Positions 6,160 to 7,169 of a stretch of DNA of 7,169 nucleotides are shown here, in pieces. The position numbers and the translations under genes were made by a program. The DNA is from Curvibacter sp. (GTDB taxonomy: Bacteria > Pseudomonadota > Gammaproteobacteria > Burkholderiales > Burkholderiaceae_C). How positions within the stretch are numbered: the stretch's first letter is position 1; each line of letters begins with the position of its first letter. The notes under the pieces are model-generated. The model was not told the origin of the DNA and made no database searches. It saw only the letters and a list, made by a program, of their open reading frames with translations. The DNA lies in assembly GCA_003500955.1 (NCBI GenBank), contig DNQP01000296.1, positions 6,360 through 13,528 of the forward strand. The letters run 5' to 3'.

Positions 6160-7169
6160 ATGCCCGCCGAACCCGCCAGACCCCTGGCCGTCTTCCGCCC
6201 CAAGCTGCTTGACACCCTGCCCGGCTACACGCGGGCCCATTTCGCGCGGGATCTGGGCGCGGGCCTCACGGTCGGTGTGGTGGCCCTGCCGCTGGCCATG
6301 GCCTTTGCCATCGCCTCCGGGCTCAAGCCCGAAGCCGGCCTCTTCACCGCCATCATCGCGGGCTTCCTCATTTCGGCCCTGGGCGGCAGCCGCGTGCAGA
6401 TCGGCGGGCCGGCCGGGGCCTTCATCGTCATCGTCTACGGCATCCTGGAGCGCTACGGCCTGGCCAACCTCATCATCGCCACGGCCATGTCGGGCGTGCT
6501 GCTGTTTCTCATGGGCCTGTTCCGGCTGGGCGCGCTGATCCGCTTCATCCCCATCGCCGTGGTGATCGGCTTCACCAACGGCATCGCAGTGCTCATCATG
6601 CTCTCGCAGGTCAAGGACTTCCTGGGCCTGACGCTGGACAAGGTGCCAGCCGGCTTCTTCGCCCAGCTGCAGGCCCTGGGCGGCGCGCTGCACACCGCCA
6701 ACCCCACGGCCCTGGCCCTGGCCCTGGGCTCGCTGGTCCTGGTCGCCGTCTGGCAAGGCCTCATGCCACGCCTGGGGCCGGACAAGCTGCCTTTCTCGGG
6801 CAAGCTCACCGTGGTGCCCGGCACCATCGTGGCGCTGGTCTTGGCCACGCTGCTGAGCTGGGCGCTGGCGCTGCCGGTAGAAACCATCGGCAGCAAGTTC
6901 GGCGGCATCCCGGCCGCGCTCCCGGCCCTGGTCTGGCCCGCCTTCACTTGGAGCACGGTGCAGTTCCTGCTGATGCCGGCCCTGACCCTGGCCCTGCTCG
7001 GCGCCATCGAATCCCTGCTCTGCGCGCGCATCGCCGACGGCTACACCGAAGACCGCCACAACCCCAACCAGGAGCTCATGGCCCAGGGTGTGGCCAATGT
7101 CGTCACGCCCTTTTTCGGCGGCATGCCCGCCACGGGCACCATCGCGCGCACCGTGACCAACGCCAAGAG
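6160..7169 (+). CDS. SulP (SLC26) family anion transporter, N-terminal part, cut by window end
   Basis: The frame runs open from ATG 6160 to the right edge, giving 336 whole codons without a stop; the family is usually about 500-600 residues. SulP proteins are inner-membrane carriers or proton symporters for sulfate, bicarbonate or dicarboxylates. After a roughly 30-residue cytoplasmic N-terminus come the TM1 signature DLGAGLTVGVVALPLAMAFA (31-50) and GGSRVQIGGPAGAFIVIV (75-92) of TM3. Further hydrophobic segments lie near 101-122, 131-148, 182-200, 216-239 and 268-287. The segment GAIESLLCARIADG (281-294) with NPNQELMAQGVANVV (301-315) and TGTIARTVTNAK (325-336) is the hallmark late-core region. 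The C-terminal STAS domain, if present, is outside the window. No Shine-Dalgarno sequence precedes the ATG; the nearest purine run, GAGG at 6142-6145, is 14 bases away. It is divergent from the cyclase gene. Substrate cannot be told from this part. Confidence 0.93.
   Translation, partial: MPAEPARPLAVFRPKLLDTLPGYTRAHFARDLGAGLTVGVVALPLAMAFAIASGLKPEAGLFTAIIAGFLISALGGSRVQIGGPAGAFIVIVYGILERYGLANLIIATAMSGVLLFLMGLFRLGALIRFIPIAVVIGFTNGIAVLIMLSQVKDFLGLTLDKVPAGFFAQLQALGGALHTANPTALALALGSLVLVAVWQGLMPRLGPDKLPFSGKLTVVPGTIVALVLATLLSWALALPVETIGSKFGGIPAALPALVWPAFTWSTVQFLLMPALTLALLGAIESLLCARIADGYTEDRHNPNQELMAQGVANVVTPFFGGMPATGTIARTVTNAK

Noticed and set aside
5926..7059. Continuation of the cyclase frame upstream, antisense to the SulP gene, suggesting a 758-residue fusion
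   Set aside because: The extra part is charged low-complexity sequence opposite a clear SulP gene and includes the palindrome-rich gap; the cyclase has a natural membrane-helix start near 5925-5946.

Overview
The window is high-GC DNA (about two thirds G+C by eye) with dense, leucine- and alanine-rich genes. I infer a betaproteobacterium of the Burkholderiales, most likely Comamonadaceae. The grounds are the protein flavour of Mrp, MetG and the SulP protein, a TAAAAT-type -10 box just ahead of metG, and a dispersed repeat of the 'CCGTTCG..TGAGC.TGTCGA' kind, which I remember as common in that group. No phage, insertion sequence, CRISPR, tRNA or rRNA signal is visible. This is mostly core chromosome, and no obvious new multi-gene system is present.

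Layout from left to right: (1) 86-1177, minus strand, the Fe-S cluster carrier ATPase Mrp/ApbC. (2) A 125-base divergent gap, then 1303-2577, plus strand, a patatin-like serine hydrolase. (3) 2645-4708, plus strand, methionyl-tRNA synthetase (metG), complete with its C-terminal tRNA-binding domain. (4) A 74-base convergent gap almost filled by a large imperfect inverted repeat (4721-4780). (5) 4783-5925, minus strand, a membrane-anchored PAS-GGDEF diguanylate cyclase. (6) A divergent gap of about 230 bases that is unusually rich in dyad symmetry, with four adjoining palindromes between 5981 and 6111. (7) From 6160 to the right edge, plus strand, the first 336 codons of a SulP-family anion transporter, cut by the window end. 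Bases 1-85, downstream of mrp, show only very short stems and no gene.

The genes do not form one pathway. Mrp and MetG are housekeeping proteins whose genes are old neighbours: in E. coli they are adjacent and divergent, and here the patatin gene sits between them. The cyclase makes the second messenger c-di-GMP, and the SulP protein moves inorganic or organic anions. These two share a promoter region and could be co-regulated through it, but nothing in the proteins links them.

The parts most worth a second look are the palindrome-packed cyclase/SulP intergenic region, the placement of -10-like boxes right at the start codons of the patatin and SulP genes (suggesting leaderless mRNAs), the REP-like repeat between metG and the cyclase, and a substituted product-inhibition site in the cyclase.
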